Shown one piece after another: positions 7,083 to 8,267 of a stretch of DNA of 8,267 nucleotides (position 1 is its first letter; every line of letters begins with the position of its first letter). Both the position numbers and the translations under genes were made by a program. The stretch comes from Rhodobacterales bacterium (GTDB lineage Bacteria; Pseudomonadota; Alphaproteobacteria; Rhodobacterales; Rhodobacteraceae). Below the pieces are notes generated by a model that was given only the letters and a program-made list of their open reading frames with translations, did not search any database and was not told the DNA's origin. Location: positions 1-8,267 of the forward strand of contig JAACVA010000051.1 of the NCBI GenBank assembly GCA_009992615.1, read 5' to 3'.

Positions 7083-7156
7083 ACAAGCCCCTGTGTTTTT
7101 TCAGAAAAACCACCCAAGGCAAGATGCATTTGTTTCACCTGACGCAAAGGCATCCG

Positions 7157-8267
7157 TCACCCTGCCCGATTTTCATAAGCCGCCAGGGCGCGTTTGCGCC
7201 CCTGTGCCACGTCCATTATCGCATCGGGGTAACGATCCTGTGGCGACAGGCCCCAGGCCCGCGGCACGGCGTCAAAATAGGCCAGTGCGTCGCGGTGTGG
7301 CCGCGCCCGGCCCTCGGCGATCCAGCGGTCGACATAGGCGCGGTCATGGTCGAACTTGTCCAACTGCGTCACCGGGTTGAAGACCCGGAAATAGGGTGCC
7401 GCATCGGGCCCCGACCCGGCAGACCACTGCCAGCCCATGGCATTGCTGGCGGCGTCCCAATCGATCAGACAATCCTCGAACCACTTTTGCCCGATCCGCC
7501 AATGGCTGAGCAGGTGTTTCGTCAGGTACGACGCAACGATCATCCGGGCGCGGTTGTGCATGTGGCCGGTCACATACATTTCGCGCATGGCGGCATCGAC
7601 AAAGGCGATTCCCGTGCGCCCCTGTTTCCAGGCGACGATCTCGGGGCGGCTTTCATCCTCGTTCCAGGGAAAGCCATCCCATTCCGGGCGCCAGTTTCCC
7701 GACACGATGCGCGGCGTGTGATGCACCAGGTGATAGGCGAAATCGCGCCACACCAGTTCTTTCAGGAAAGTCTCGGCGCCCGGCTTGCCCTCGTGCAGGG
7801 CCCGCATCCCGGCGTGCCAACAGGCACGCGGCGAAATCTCGCCATAGGTCAGGTTTTCGCTCAGCCGGCTGGTGCCGCTGGCGGCAGGGCAATCGCGCGC
7901 CGCCTCGTATCCGGCGAGCCCTTTGTCGGTGAAGGCGCCCAGCCGTGCCTGTGCCGCAGCTTCACCGACATTCGCAAAAGGCGCAACCACGACCGCGCCG
8001 CGCTGCATCGCGCCGCCCATGTGCCAGGCGGCGATGTCATCGCTTTCGGGCCATGTTGCAGGTGTGGGGATACGCCCAGGCGCCGCAAGGGCGGCAGACA
8101 GATCACTGTCTTTCACCGCCTTCCAGAACGGGGTGTAGACCTTGTAAAATCCGCCGGTCTTGGTTTCCACCGTCCAGGGCTCGAACAACACATGGCCCGG
8201 AAAACTGCGCGCTTCGGTCCCATCCGCCTTCAGAGCCGATTTCACGGCGGTATCGCGCGCCTTGCTG
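7157..8267 (-). CDS. phrA: DNA photolyase, C-terminal three quarters (N-terminus outside window)
   Basis: The gene for a flavin-dependent photolyase that uses blue light to repair UV-made pyrimidine dimers. About 370 residues are in view. The frame runs open to the right edge (SKARDTAV precedes the GTG at 8245, which is internal), so roughly 100 N-terminal residues with the antenna domain are missing. The FAD-binding catalytic domain is complete: GTSRLSENLTYGEISPR, FLKELVWRDFAYHL, VDAAMREMYVTGHMHNRARM, and GWQWSAGSGPDAAPYFRVFN. Taking the GTG-encoded residue as 1, the electron-transfer tryptophans equivalent to E. coli W306, W359 and W382 are W194, W249 and W272. The Asn facing flavin N5 (E. 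coli N378) is N268. This favours a working class I photolyase rather than an FeS-type (CryB-like) protein. It is 124 bases upstream of the methyltransferase gene, in the same direction; phrA and ufaM are both RpoE targets in R. sphaeroides. Confidence 0.93.
   Translation of the reverse strand, partial: SKARDTAVKSALKADGTEARSFPGHVLFEPWTVETKTGGFYKVYTPFWKAVKDSDLSAALAAPGRIPTPATWPESDDIAAWHMGGAMQRGAVVVAPFANVGEAAAQARLGAFTDKGLAGYEAARDCPAASGTSRLSENLTYGEISPRACWHAGMRALHEGKPGAETFLKELVWRDFAYHLVHHTPRIVSGNWRPEWDGFPWNEDESRPEIVAWKQGRTGIAFVDAAMREMYVTGHMHNRARMIVASYLTKHLLSHWRIGQKWFEDCLIDWDAASNAMGWQWSAGSGPDAAPYFRVFNPVTQLDKFDHDRAYVDRWIAEGRARPHRDALAYFDAVPRAWGLSPQDRYPDAIMDVAQGRKRALAAYENRAG

Noticed and set aside
7033..7122. 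30-residue N-terminal extension of the methyltransferase
   Set aside because: The added residues do not resemble the family, and a good ribosome binding site precedes the internal ATG at 7032.
5677..7380. Long plus-strand open frame of 567 codons
   Set aside because: It is antisense to the methyltransferase and crosses the intergenic gap into phrA. It has no recognisable domain, and the minus-strand proteins carry conserved motifs.
1..8267. tRNA, rRNA, CRISPR array, phage attachment site or riboswitch
   Set aside because: No cloverleaf, direct-repeat array or recognisable structured leader was seen on reading; gaps between genes are too short to hide most of these.

Overview
The window looks like chromosomal DNA of a high-GC alphaproteobacterium, most likely Rhodobacterales (Rhodobacter/Paracoccus relatives). 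The basis is high GC content and codon use, a TrgA-TrgB-CysK gene set of the kind described for Rhodobacter sphaeroides tellurite resistance, and a photolyase next to a CFA-type fatty-acid methyltransferase. The species cannot be named from the sequence alone.

Layout. On the plus strand, positions 1-596 hold the decayed 3' part of an IS5-family transposase. It lacks the segment carrying two of the three catalytic DDE residues, and its left end lies outside the window. Everything else lies on the minus strand, and should be read from the right edge leftward. First comes a DNA photolyase (phrA, 8267-7157, start outside the window). A 124-base intergenic gap with a possible promoter follows, then a CFA/UfaM-type SAM-dependent fatty-acid methyltransferase (7032-5818). 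Next are the four-helix membrane protein TrgA (5813-5355) and TrgB, a gamma-glutamylcyclotransferase-like domain fused to an ADP-ribose-type Nudix hydrolase (5351-4221). The last two are a cysteine synthase (4169-3144) and a large DUF3772-type MscS mechanosensitive channel (3147-685).

How the genes may work together. Spacing from the methyltransferase to the channel is tight: gaps of 4, 3 and 51 bases, then a 4-base ATGA overlap. This suggests one transcript of five genes, with phrA possibly joined to it. In R. sphaeroides, trgAB and cysK contribute to tellurite resistance, while phrA and the methyltransferase UfaM belong to the RpoE singlet-oxygen response. The window therefore reads as a light, oxidant and oxyanion stress locus: DNA repair (PhrA), membrane lipid modification (UfaM-like), membrane and nucleotide or glutathione functions (TrgA, TrgB), cysteine supply (CysK), and a channel added at the 3' end. 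Which regulator controls it here is not visible; I found no convincing RpoE -35 element (TGATC type) in the 124-base gap.

Points most worth a second look are: the channel translationally coupled to cysteine synthase; the replaced active-site positions in the methyltransferase and the cysteine synthase; the two-enzyme fusion in TrgB; and a perfect 7-bp inverted repeat between trgB and cysK.
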